NCBI RefSeq assembly: GCF_003206715.1
Contig: NZ_PZJU01000012.1
Coordinates: forward strand, 32,365 to 96,364
Reading direction: 5' to 3'
DNA from: Salinicola peritrichatus
Lineage (GTDB): Bacteria; Pseudomonadota; Gammaproteobacteria; Pseudomonadales; Halomonadaceae
Length of the DNA: 64,000 nucleotides
How positions within the stretch are numbered: position 1 is the stretch's first letter; each line of letters begins with the position of its first letter. The position numbers and the translations under genes are program-made. The notes beneath the pieces are model-generated. The model had not been told where the DNA came from, did not search any database, and saw only the letters and a list, made by a program, of their open reading frames with translations. Shown here piece after piece: positions 22,830 to 30,894 of the stretch.

Positions 22830-22974
22830 GGAAACACTGCATAAATGGCTGCGCAGACGAATCGCTGCGTTGCGCGGTGCTCGGAATCCTCACCTATACC
22901 CCATAGGCTCCGGTTCCTGTGCTCCGTGCGCCTTGCGCTTCATCCCGCTCGCCGATTTATTCAGCGTCCCCTTA
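22830..22974. repeat. Inverted-repeat-bounded noncoding element after livF
   Basis: About 145 bases with imperfect inverted ends: GGAAACACTGCATAAATGGC at the left, and the complement of the right end reading GGGGACGCTGAATAAATCGGC. The interior holds further pairing segments around CGGTGCTCGGAA and TTCCTGTGCTCCG. It has no coding potential I can recognise. It resembles a MITE- or REP-type repeat that inserts after stop codons. Only one copy of this family is in the window. Confidence 0.6.
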
Positions 22975-23013
22975 GGCGCAAAGGGCGTCGGCTGTGACGA
23001 TTCATCGATCGGT

Positions 23014-23032
23014 AATTAATTAAACGAATAGT
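23014..23032 (-). promoter_or_regulatory. Candidate operator upstream of nicC
   Basis: Read on the minus strand this is ACTATTCGTTTAATTAATT, matching 16 of 19 bases of the motif at 18248-18266. It ends 16 bases before the nicC ATG, so a bound repressor would block the promoter or early transcription. Confidence 0.45.
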
Positions 23033-23048
23033 TAATAGGAGTTCTCTC

Positions 23049-24278
23049 ATGTCCAATCAACTTCGTATTGGCATCATCGGGGGCGGGATCGGCGGGGTGG
23101 CGCTCGCTCGTGCCCTGCTGCGCCATGGCATCGACTGCCACCTGTTCGAGCAGGCGTCTGCCTTCGGTGAAGTGGGCGCCGGGGTGCAGATGACCCCCAA
23201 CGCCGTCAAGGTGCTCAAGGCGTTGGGGCTGGGCGAGGAATTGCAGCGCATCGGCTTCCTGCCGGAGGCGATGGTGGGGTTCAACTGGGAGAGCGCCGAG
23301 GAGCTGTTCCGCACGCCGCTCAAGGAGAGTTTTCCGCAGGTCTACGGTGCCGAGTTCTATCATGTCCATCGCGCCGATCTGCACGCCATCCTCAGCGCCG
23401 ACATCCCGGCGGAGAAGGTCACCTTCAACGCGCGCTGCACCGGTGTGACCCTCGATGACGGCTCGGCCACCGCCATCTTCGCCGACGGTAGGCACTTCCA
23501 GGCCGACCTGATCATCGGTGCCGATGGCATTCACTCGCCGGTGCGCGCTGCGCTGTGGGGCAACGACGAGCCGCAGTTCACCGGGCATATGTGCTGGCGC
23601 GCGCTGGTGCCGGTGGAGCAGCATCCGTTGCCTTTCGTGGGGCCCTACGCGGCGTTCTGGATGGGGCCCAAGGCCCACGTGGTGACCTACTACGTGAAAG
23701 GCGGCAAGGCCGTGAATATCGTCGCCGTCACCGAAACCGCCGACTGGGTGGAGGAGTCCTGGACCGAGCCGAGCTCCACCGAGGAGCTGCTGGGCGCCTA
23801 CCAGGGATGGCACGAGAACCTGATCCGCCTGTTCGAGCAGACCGATCCCGAACAGACTTTCAAGTGGGGCCTGTTCGACCACGACCCGATGCCGCAGTGG
23901 TCCAAGGGGCGTGCCACTCTGCTCGGCGATGCCGCGCATCCGATGCTGCCGTTCCTGTCCCAGGGCGCGGCGATGGCGATCGAGGACGGCTATGTACTGG
24001 CCGAGGCCCTGGCCCATGTCGAGGGCGACATCCCGGCGGCGCTGAGTGCCTACGAGAACGAGCGCCGGCCACGTACCTCCGAGGTGCAGTTGCAGGCGCG
24101 TGAGCGGGGTCGCAGCTATCATCTCTCCACGCCGGAGGAGCTGCGCAAGCGCGACGAAGCGTTCCGTGAGGCACAGAAGAAGGACCCCAACGCGGTGGGA
24201 ATCCGTGCCGAGTGGATCTATGCCTACGACGCCACCACCTGCCGCGAGCGTTTCGATACCGTCTCGACACCGGCTTGA
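23049..24278 (+). CDS. nicC: NicC-like FAD monooxygenase (6-hydroxynicotinate 3-monooxygenase family)
   Basis: Class A flavin monooxygenase expected to convert 6-hydroxynicotinate to 2,5-dihydroxypyridine with loss of CO2. The 409-residue protein has the FAD GxGxxG (IIGGGIGGVALA), the GADGIHS motif and the second FAD site LLGDAAHPMLP. H210 and Y214 match the H211/Y215 pair I recall for P. putida NicC, but position 47 is Gln (GAGVQ) where that enzyme has His, and the Cys202 region also differs. The true substrate may therefore be a related hydroxypyridine. It has its own promoter region and AGGAG ribosome site. Confidence 0.75.
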   Translation: MSNQLRIGIIGGGIGGVALARALLRHGIDCHLFEQASAFGEVGAGVQMTPNAVKVLKALGLGEELQRIGFLPEAMVGFNWESAEELFRTPLKESFPQVYGAEFYHVHRADLHAILSADIPAEKVTFNARCTGVTLDDGSATAIFADGRHFQADLIIGADGIHSPVRAALWGNDEPQFTGHMCWRALVPVEQHPLPFVGPYAAFWMGPKAHVVTYYVKGGKAVNIVAVTETADWVEESWTEPSSTEELLGAYQGWHENLIRLFEQTDPEQTFKWGLFDHDPMPQWSKGRATLLGDAAHPMLPFLSQGAAMAIEDGYVLAEALAHVEGDIPAALSAYENERRPRTSEVQLQARERGRSYHLSTPEELRKRDEAFREAQKKDPNAVGIRAEWIYAYDATTCRERFDTVSTPA

Positions 24279-24412
24279 GGTTGGCATTCCCCCCTTGTCC
24301 TGTCGCCGCGGATGGCGGCAGGGCGCATTTCCCGCCAGTGGGCGGCCGTGCGTTTTACCGCGACATGGTGTCTGGCTAGAATGGCGGCAACCCCTTCGAT
24401 CGTCGGAGTCCA

Positions 24413-25132
24413 ATGCACAGCGTCACTATCAAAGGCCGGCGCGGCGTTGCCGCGAGCAAGAAAAGCAAGGCCGTCAACAAGAACAAACCGGGCAGACCGG
24501 GTGGGGCGACGAGCAACGGACGCGAGCAGATCCTCGATGCCGCCGAACTGCTGTTCGCCGAACGTGGCTACGCGGGGACCACGCTGCGCGAGGTGGCCGA
24601 TGCGGCACATGTCACCCAGGCCTTGATCAACTACTACTTCGGTTCCAAATACGGCCTATTCGAAGAAGTCTTCCTGCGCCGGGGCCGCCGAATATCCGAT
24701 CAACGCCTGGCGAACCTGCACGAATTGGAAAGGAATGGCGATTTCCGCGTGGAAACGATCGTTCGCGCCTTCCTGCTGCCCATACTCGAACTGCGCGACG
24801 ACCCTTCGGGACGCGCTTTCATCCGTCTCCAGGCCCGGCTGCACACGGAGCCACCGGAGATTTCCTACAGCCTGCGCAACGAAGCCTACAACGCCTCCAC
24901 CCAGGCCTTCGTCGAGGCCTTTCTCAAGGCGCTTCCGCATATCACGGAGCGCGAGGCCAACTGGCGCGTCACGCTGATGATCGGCGCCTACATGTACGCC
25001 TTCTCCGATACCCATCGACTGGAACAACTGGCCCCCGACAGTTGCAATCCGAATGATTCTGAAGAGGTCATGGAACAGATGACGGCTTTCGTCGCCGCCG
25101 GTATGCAGGCGCCCAGGCCGGGTTCCGGCTGA
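24413..25132 (+). CDS. TetR-family regulator at right end of the nic island
   Basis: A 239-residue protein. A basic N-terminal tail (KKSKAVNKNKPGRPGG) precedes the helix-turn-helix (ILDAAELLFAERGYAGTTLR through TQALINYYFGSKYGLFEEVF). It is a clear paralogue of the TetR at 12619. The start ATG at 24413 has GGAG 5 bases upstream. It is convergent with the GntR gene. Probable autoregulator and controller of nicC and/or the importer (inference). Confidence 0.85.
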   Translation: MHSVTIKGRRGVAASKKSKAVNKNKPGRPGGATSNGREQILDAAELLFAERGYAGTTLREVADAAHVTQALINYYFGSKYGLFEEVFLRRGRRISDQRLANLHELERNGDFRVETIVRAFLLPILELRDDPSGRAFIRLQARLHTEPPEISYSLRNEAYNASTQAFVEAFLKALPHITEREANWRVTLMIGAYMYAFSDTHRLEQLAPDSCNPNDSEEVMEQMTAFVAAGMQAPRPGSG

Positions 25133-25214
25133 AGCAAAGGCGGTATCGTCGGCTTGAACGCGGATTCAAACCATAATGAGTCGATACCGGCCGGCGTAAT
25201 CTGCCTCGCCAGGC

Positions 25215-25970
25215 TTACGGAACTTGCAATTTCGTCGACGGCAGGTCCGGACGAGAGTGTTGAGAAGCATCATCGTTCAGGCGTGAAATAGCCAATTCAC
25301 TGGATTGGCTCACATGTTCGGCCATCAGCTCGGCGGCAGCTTCGGCATCGCCCGCTTCGATGGCCTTGAAAACGGCACGGTGGCGACGATAAACCTGCTT
25401 CGAGTAGGCGGCGTCATAGGCATAGCGCGAGCGCAGCGTAAAGGTCACCGCCAGTACCTGATGCGCGATGGTGAGCAGCATCTGGCTGCCGGCCGCGGCG
25501 GCGATCGCCTCGTGAAAGGCAAGGTCGGCCTGGGCCTGCTCCATTGGCGTGGCGCGGCGGTCGAGCCGGTGGTGGGCGTCCAACGCCCCGGCGATCGCCT
25601 CGAGCTGGGCCTGATTGCGGTTGACGGCGGCGCAGCGCGCGGCGTGGGATTCGAGTACGCGTCGCAGCGCATAGATCTGCTCGATGTCGCTGGAAGTGAA
25701 TGAAGCCACGTAGGCGCCGCGGTTGTGGCTCAGGTTGACCAGTCCTTCGCCCTGGAGGATGAACAATGCCTCACGTACCGGGGTGCGACTGATTTCCAGC
25801 TCGGCGGCGAGGTTGCGTTCGCGGATCGGCTCGCCGGGCGGAAGCTCGCCGGTGAGGATGGCCTTGCGGATGACATGCGCGACCGCTTCGCTGCGACGAG
25901 AGGAGAGCGTGGCGTTACCCACATCCTGAGCGAATTCGATGTACAGCTTTTTCAACCGACTGTATGGCAT
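25215..25970 (-). CDS. GntR-family regulator, FCD subfamily
   Basis: A 251-residue regulator. The winged helix lies at residues 25-95 (AVAHVIRKAILTGELPPGEPIRE, ISRTPVREALFILQGEGLV) and is followed by an all-helical FCD ligand domain with histidine and acidic metal-ligand candidates (FHEAIAAAAGSQ, RRHRAVFKAIEAGD, MAEHV). It starts at ATG; a TTG is directly upstream. It lies downstream of the Amt-like gene on the same strand, and the TGGTATACCA palindromes between the Amt-like gene and the divergent operon fit known GntR operators. Probable local repressor responding to the pathway substrate. Confidence 0.85.
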   Translation of the reverse strand: MPYSRLKKLYIEFAQDVGNATLSSRRSEAVAHVIRKAILTGELPPGEPIRERNLAAELEISRTPVREALFILQGEGLVNLSHNRGAYVASFTSSDIEQIYALRRVLESHAARCAAVNRNQAQLEAIAGALDAHHRLDRRATPMEQAQADLAFHEAIAAAAGSQMLLTIAHQVLAVTFTLRSRYAYDAAYSKQVYRRHRAVFKAIEAGDAEAAAELMAEHVSQSSELAISRLNDDASQHSRPDLPSTKLQVP

Positions 25971-26112
25971 CAATATAGCGCTGGCTTAACGTATCAATAT
26001 GAGGTCGCTCCCGGTCGCGAAGATCTCGATGCAACGATTCTGATACGACGAACCCCGGCAGCGATACGCTGGCGGGGCCCGTCGAGATACGGCAATGCTT
26101 GGGAGCATGGGC

Positions 26113-27531
26113 CTAGCTTACTACACCCGAGCGCACGCCGTCGCCTCCGATGACGGGCTCGGGGGTGGTGCCCGTCTGTGCGCCGTTCGTTGGCAGGTCG
26201 TCGCCGCAGTTCGCTACGCCCCAATGGGCGGCATCGAGGCCGATCATCTCCGTCTCGGGCGAGACCCGTAGCTGCCCCAGCTTCTCGAGGATAAGACAGA
26301 GCACCAGCGCCGGGATCCCCGATACCGCCATGGTGGTCACGACGCCGACCAACTGCCACCACGGCGTGATCTGGGCATGCCCCAGCGCATACTCGCCTTC
26401 GAGACCGGGGTAGCCGCCCGTCGCGGTTCCCCAATGCACGAAACCGACCAGGATCGCGCCGATGGCACCGGGGCCGAGCGCCAACGGCACGACTTTCTGC
26501 TCGTCGATACCGAGACGATACATCAGCCTGGCGGTGGCGAGCGCGACCAGCGGGCCGAGCGCACCGAACAGCATCGACTGCAATGGCGTGCCGATGTCGA
26601 ACAGGGTGCCACTCATTATTGCGCCGGCAATCGGACCGAGAAAGACCCAGCGCGGTTCACGCTGCAGGTAGCCGACGATCGCGCCGACAATGCCGCCGCT
26701 GAGCAGCGCGGCGAACAGGTTGATGAGAATCAGGCCGAGTCCGGTCTGGGTGAAGGAGATGCCATAGACTCCTTCGCCGGGGATGATGAAGGTCGAACCG
26801 ATCGCGATGAACGGCAGCGCGAACAGAATGAACATCACGCCGGCGGCAACGAAGCCGTAATTGCTGGGAACGGGGCCGAGTCCGGCGGGATCCCGGCCGA
26901 ACGCGCCGCGGCGCGGTCCCAGGCGCCAGGCCAGCACCAGCGACCAGGTACCGGCGAAGATATAGAGCGGGAAGACGCCTTCGAAATCGTGCACGCCGCG
27001 ATTGGTCAGCGGCGACAGTGGCCCCCAGCACAGATAGCCGACCAGCGGCGAGAGCACGACGCCGACGACGAACGCCATGATATAGAGCGCCTTGGCCTTG
27101 ATGCGCTCGATCGCACTGCTGTGAATCAGCGCCATGGTCGCCATCGCGAAGGTCACGAAGAAGACGAGAAAGACCTGCAGGACATCCGCCTCGGGCACCA
27201 CCGCTGGATCGAGAAACATCGCCGGCGTGCTCGCCGCAGGACCGCCGATCCACCACGCCTGGAGCGCCGCGTAGAGCGCGTTGGGCACATCGAAGGCCTG
27301 ATTGAACTGCCACTCCCACAGCCCGTAGCCGAACAGCATGGTACCGAAGCCACCGACCATCGCCGCCGTCAGCTTCTGCGCCCAGGTATCGAGTACGTTG
27401 CGCGCCCGCACCAGCCCCATGTCGATGAAACCGAGCCCCAGCACCACCAGCAGCACGCTGAGCGCACCGACCATGTAGATGAATGTCAGCAGGATATATT
27501 CGGTCGAGACTTGTTGTTGGAATATTTCCAT
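26113..27531 (-). CDS. Amt-like membrane protein lacking the twin histidines
   Basis: A 472-residue protein with 11-12 hydrophobic segments. It keeps the Amt-like C-terminal tail (LRVSPETEMIGLDAAHWG) and the HSSAIERIKAKA helix boundary. The Amt DFAGG-x3-H motif reads DFEGVFPLY, so the first pore histidine is Tyr. The region of the second (FDIGTPLQSMLFGAL) has no histidine. It may therefore not conduct ammonia in the usual way and could carry another small solute or sense one. The start MEIFQQQVS is preceded by GGAGGAGGAG. It is divergent from the phosphotransferase operon and shares its palindromic operators. Confidence 0.78.
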   Translation of the reverse strand: MEIFQQQVSTEYILLTFIYMVGALSVLLVVLGLGFIDMGLVRARNVLDTWAQKLTAAMVGGFGTMLFGYGLWEWQFNQAFDVPNALYAALQAWWIGGPAASTPAMFLDPAVVPEADVLQVFLVFFVTFAMATMALIHSSAIERIKAKALYIMAFVVGVVLSPLVGYLCWGPLSPLTNRGVHDFEGVFPLYIFAGTWSLVLAWRLGPRRGAFGRDPAGLGPVPSNYGFVAAGVMFILFALPFIAIGSTFIIPGEGVYGISFTQTGLGLILINLFAALLSGGIVGAIVGYLQREPRWVFLGPIAGAIMSGTLFDIGTPLQSMLFGALGPLVALATARLMYRLGIDEQKVVPLALGPGAIGAILVGFVHWGTATGGYPGLEGEYALGHAQITPWWQLVGVVTTMAVSGIPALVLCLILEKLGQLRVSPETEMIGLDAAHWGVANCGDDLPTNGAQTGTTPEPVIGGDGVRSGVVS

Positions 27532-27667
27532 CTTCGCTCCTCCTCCAGAGCGCACCGTGCTGCGTCCGCCAGGGATCGAAGCGCGGCAAACCGGGTTGTT
27601 GTTGTTGATGCCTTACGCTCTTGCGCTGTCACGCAACCGGCCCGGTAAGCGTGGCCAAGCCAATGAG

Positions 27668-27695
27668 CGCAATGAATGGTATACCATTCATTGCG
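27668..27695. promoter_or_regulatory. 28-bp perfect palindrome, probable GntR operator 1
   Basis: A perfect palindrome centred between 27681 and 27682, with core AATGGTATACCATT and symmetrical flanks out to CGC...GCG. It lies about 137 bases upstream of the Amt-like start and 233 upstream of the divergent gene. TGGTATACCA is the type of site recognised by GntR/FCD regulators. Confidence 0.75.
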
Positions 27696-27733
27696 GACTA
27701 TGCGCCACAGAGCTAGTATTGAGCAACCAATAA

Positions 27734-27747
27734 AATGGTATACCATT
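27734..27747. promoter_or_regulatory. Second palindrome, probable GntR operator 2
   Basis: AATGGTATACCATT repeats the core of operator 1, centre to centre 59 bases. A further half-site GAATGGTA follows at 27754-27761. The pair could allow looping or graded repression of both divergent promoters. Confidence 0.72.
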
Positions 27748-27928
27748 AAAACCGAATGGTAGATGCCAAGGGGTCTCTGTAGCGCCGGCTCGAAACCTAT
27801 CCAGAACGAGTCAGAGAGCGTCCGGATCAGAACCCATCGAGGTCGGTACAACGGCTTCGGAGCAAGATAACCACAACAGCTATCGACAACCTGAGCAGTC
27901 AAAATCACAACGAACAAGAGGAAAGACC

Positions 27929-29794
27929 ATGCAACAGACCGCAACGCCGCAGGCGGCCGCGTCGTCTTCGGCCAAGGCCCGCTTCACGAGCCCATTCGAC
28001 ATCACCACGCCCGAAGGCGCCGAAGGCTGGCAGGAGCTCTATCCCTACTACGCGTTGATCAGCCCCGAGCGGCGTGAGATGGAAGACGAGAAACTGTGGT
28101 TCTTCGACGGCATGCACAGCCCGGCGCCGCTCTACCCCTTCGACACCATCATGACCGAGAACTGGTGGGTGGCGGCCAGCCAGATGTCCAACCGCGTCTG
28201 GCCGATCCCGCTGGCGCTCGGCATCGACCACCGCATCATCAACGGCTATCTCTACATCAGCCCCAACGCCGTCACCGACCCGGACGAGGTGGCCAAGCGC
28301 GCCGAGCACTTCAACGCCCGCGCTGGCCACTACTACGAGAACTGGGACACCATCTATGACGAGTGGGTGACCAAGGCGCGGGACTGCATCGAGCGCCTCA
28401 AGGTGATCGAGTTCAAGCCGCTGCCGGAGCTGGTGCCCGACGAGCAGGTGTTCGGCCATCGCGGCCTCTACTCCTCCCACGACCTGCTCACCGCCTACAA
28501 CACCCTGATCCAGAACATGCTGGAGATGGGCTCCTACCACTTCGAGATGCTCAATCTCGGCTACGGCGCCTACCTCACCTTCCGCGAGTTCTGCCAGGAG
28601 GCCTTCCCCGGCATCAGCGACCAGACCATCACCCACATGGTCTCCGGCATCGACATCCTGCTGTTCCGCCCCGACGACGAGGTGCGCGGCCTGGCCGAGT
28701 TGGCGGTGGAGCTGGGCCTCGACGAGGTGGTGCTCGCCAACGAGTCGCCCGAGGTGATGCTCGCGGCCATCGGGGCCGCGCCCAACGGCGACAAGTGGCT
28801 GGCTGCCTATGAAGAGGCCCGCGAGCCCTGGTTCTGGTTCTCCACCGGCGTCGGCTACACCCACGAGGACCCGGTATGGATGAACGACCCGCGGCTGCCG
28901 TTCACGGCACTGCGTGGTTATATCAAGGCGTTGAAGAGCGGCGATGACATCCGCCGCCCGCTGGACGAGATTCTCGACAAGCGCACCCAGGTCACGGCGG
29001 AATATCGCGAGCTGCTGCCCACCGAGGATGATCGCGAAGCCTTCGACGGCCTGGTCGAACTGGCGCGCAAGGTCTACCCCTTCGTCGAGGATCACAACTT
29101 CTACGTCGAGCACTGGCACCACTCGCTGTTCTGGGAGAAGGTCCGCGAGCTGGGCGACCTGTTCGTTGCCCACAACTTCTTCGACGACCGCGAGGATGTC
29201 TTCTATCTCCATCGTCACGAGATCTACGACGCTCTCTACGACGTATTGATCGGCTGGGCGGTGGGCACGCCGCCGCGCGGCGAAGTCTACTGGCGGCCGC
29301 TGATTGCCCGCCGCAAGCAGATTCGCGACACCCTCTGCCGCTGGTCGCCGCCGCCCGCCCTGGGCGTGCCGCCGGAGACCATCACCGAACCGCTGACCAT
29401 CATGCTGTGGGGCATCACGCCAGAGACGATCGATGAGTGGCTGGGGGTCGATGCGACGGCGGACGGCGAGTTGCGTGGTGTGGCCGCCTCGCCGGGCAAG
29501 GTCACCGGCCGCGCCCGGGTGATCACCGACTTCGCCCAGCTCTACGACATCGAAGACGGCGAGATCCTGGTCTGCCGCATCACCGCACCGAGCTGGGCAC
29601 CGGTATTCCAGCGCGTGGCCGCGGCGGTCTCCGATGTCGGCGGCATGATGGCCCACACCGCGATCATCTCCCGCGAGTATGGCCTGCCCGCGGTGGTCGG
29701 CACCGGCTTCGCCACCACCAGCATCACCAACGGCGACCTGATCGAGGTCGATGGCAACGAAGGTATCGTGCGCGTACTCGACAAGGAGGCATAA
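27929..29794 (+). CDS. PEP-synthase-like phosphotransferase, phosphohistidine/substrate subunit
   Basis: A 621-residue protein. The C-terminal 100 residues form the mobile phosphohistidine domain of PEP-utilising enzymes (GVAASPGKVTGRARVITD, then GGMMAHTAIISREYGLPAVVGT with the active His). The N-terminal 500 residues, rich in Trp, Tyr and His, have no PEP-synthase barrel and probably bind the acceptor. With the 365-aa ATP-binding subunit next door, the arrangement matches phenylphosphate synthase of Thauera (70 + 40 kDa), which phosphorylates phenol with ATP. The acceptor here is unknown. GAGGA precedes the ATG. Confidence 0.75.
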   Translation: MQQTATPQAAASSSAKARFTSPFDITTPEGAEGWQELYPYYALISPERREMEDEKLWFFDGMHSPAPLYPFDTIMTENWWVAASQMSNRVWPIPLALGIDHRIINGYLYISPNAVTDPDEVAKRAEHFNARAGHYYENWDTIYDEWVTKARDCIERLKVIEFKPLPELVPDEQVFGHRGLYSSHDLLTAYNTLIQNMLEMGSYHFEMLNLGYGAYLTFREFCQEAFPGISDQTITHMVSGIDILLFRPDDEVRGLAELAVELGLDEVVLANESPEVMLAAIGAAPNGDKWLAAYEEAREPWFWFSTGVGYTHEDPVWMNDPRLPFTALRGYIKALKSGDDIRRPLDEILDKRTQVTAEYRELLPTEDDREAFDGLVELARKVYPFVEDHNFYVEHWHHSLFWEKVRELGDLFVAHNFFDDREDVFYLHRHEIYDALYDVLIGWAVGTPPRGEVYWRPLIARRKQIRDTLCRWSPPPALGVPPETITEPLTIMLWGITPETIDEWLGVDATADGELRGVAASPGKVTGRARVITDFAQLYDIEDGEILVCRITAPSWAPVFQRVAAAVSDVGGMMAHTAIISREYGLPAVVGTGFATTSITNGDLIEVDGNEGIVRVLDKEA

Positions 29795-29796
29795 CA

Positions 29797-30894
29797 ATGA
29801 CTCAGGCTCCCTACATTCTGTGGCTCGACGACGCCTCGGCTCCCGGCAACGCGCTGCTCGGCGGCAAGTTCGCCAGCCTGGCGCACTCCACCGCCGCCGG
29901 CCTGGCGGTGCCGCCGGGCTTCGGCGTCACCACCGCCGCCTATCGTCACTTCATGACCGCCACCGGGCTGGCCGAAGAGGCGGCGCGCATCCGCGCGCGG
30001 GCGCCGCACATGGCGCTCAACGAGATCAAGGGCGAGACCGCCAGGCTGGTCGAAGGCATCAAGACGGCCCCGCTGCCGCCCGAACTCGATACGAAGATCC
30101 GCGAGAGCTACGCGGTGCTCGAGCGGCGCACCGGCGTCAGCGAGACGCCGGTGGCGGTGCGCTCCAGCGGTGAATCGGAGGATCTGGAAGGCGCCAGCTT
30201 CGCCGGCCAGTACGAGACCTACCTGTGGATCTGCGGCGTCGATGCCGTGATTCGCCATATCCGCGCCTGCTGGGCCGGAATGTTCGGCGACGCCGTGCTC
30301 TCCTACCGGGTGGATGGCGAGAACGCTGTGGCGGCGGGGGACTTCGGCATGTGCGTCGGCATCCAGCAGATGGTTCAGGCCCGCGCCGCCGGGGTGATGT
30401 TCACCCTCAACCCACTCAACGGCGACCGCTCCAAGGTGGTGATGGAAGCCTGCTGGGGGCTCGGCGAGGGCGTGGTCAAGGGCGACATCACCCCCGCCCA
30501 GTTCACCGTCGACAAGGTGACCCTGGAGATCCTCGACCGCAAGACGGTGGAGCAGACCGAGACCTACTGCTTCGACCCCGCGGCGGGCGAGGTGACGCTG
30601 ATGCCGATGGCGGACGAGCGCTGCCGGAAGCCCTGCCTCGACGATGAGCAGGTGCTCGAGCTGGCGAAGCTCGCCAAGCAGATCGAGCGCCAGCGCGGCG
30701 CGCCCCAGGACATCGAGTGGGCGATCGGCGAGCGCGGCGAGCTGCGCGTGCTTCAGGTGCGCCCCGAGACGGTGTGGAGCCACCGCGAGACCAAGAGCCT
30801 GGTGGAAAAGGGCCAGTCGCCGGTCAACCGCGTGCTGGCCCGCTTCGCCGGGGTGAAGGTCGCGGCGAAAGCGGCCCAGGGAGAGTCACGGTGA
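29797..30894 (+). CDS. PEP-synthase-like phosphotransferase, ATP-binding subunit
   Basis: A 365-residue ATP-grasp protein equal to the N-terminal domain of PEP synthase (LGGKFASLAHSTAAGLAVPPGF, VRSSGESEDLEGASFAGQYET, GVMFTLNPLNGDRSKVV, DIEWAI...VLQVRPETVW). It would phosphorylate the histidine of the preceding 621-residue partner. GGAGG lies in the end of that gene, two bases separate the pair, and the stop overlaps the next GTG start. A truncated single-domain protein of this kind can only work with a partner, supporting a split enzyme. Confidence 0.82.
   Translation: MTQAPYILWLDDASAPGNALLGGKFASLAHSTAAGLAVPPGFGVTTAAYRHFMTATGLAEEAARIRARAPHMALNEIKGETARLVEGIKTAPLPPELDTKIRESYAVLERRTGVSETPVAVRSSGESEDLEGASFAGQYETYLWICGVDAVIRHIRACWAGMFGDAVLSYRVDGENAVAAGDFGMCVGIQQMVQARAAGVMFTLNPLNGDRSKVVMEACWGLGEGVVKGDITPAQFTVDKVTLEILDRKTVEQTETYCFDPAAGEVTLMPMADERCRKPCLDDEQVLELAKLAKQIERQRGAPQDIEWAIGERGELRVLQVRPETVWSHRETKSLVEKGQSPVNRVLARFAGVKVAAKAAQGESR

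Noticed and set aside
27905-29797. Antisense open frame (630 codons) over the phosphohistidine subunit
   Set aside because: Composition-driven; the plus strand has a phosphohistidine domain and good ribosome site.
27929-30894. True phenylphosphate synthase for anaerobic phenol degradation
   Set aside because: No phenylphosphate carboxylase or third subunit is present; only the architecture is shared.
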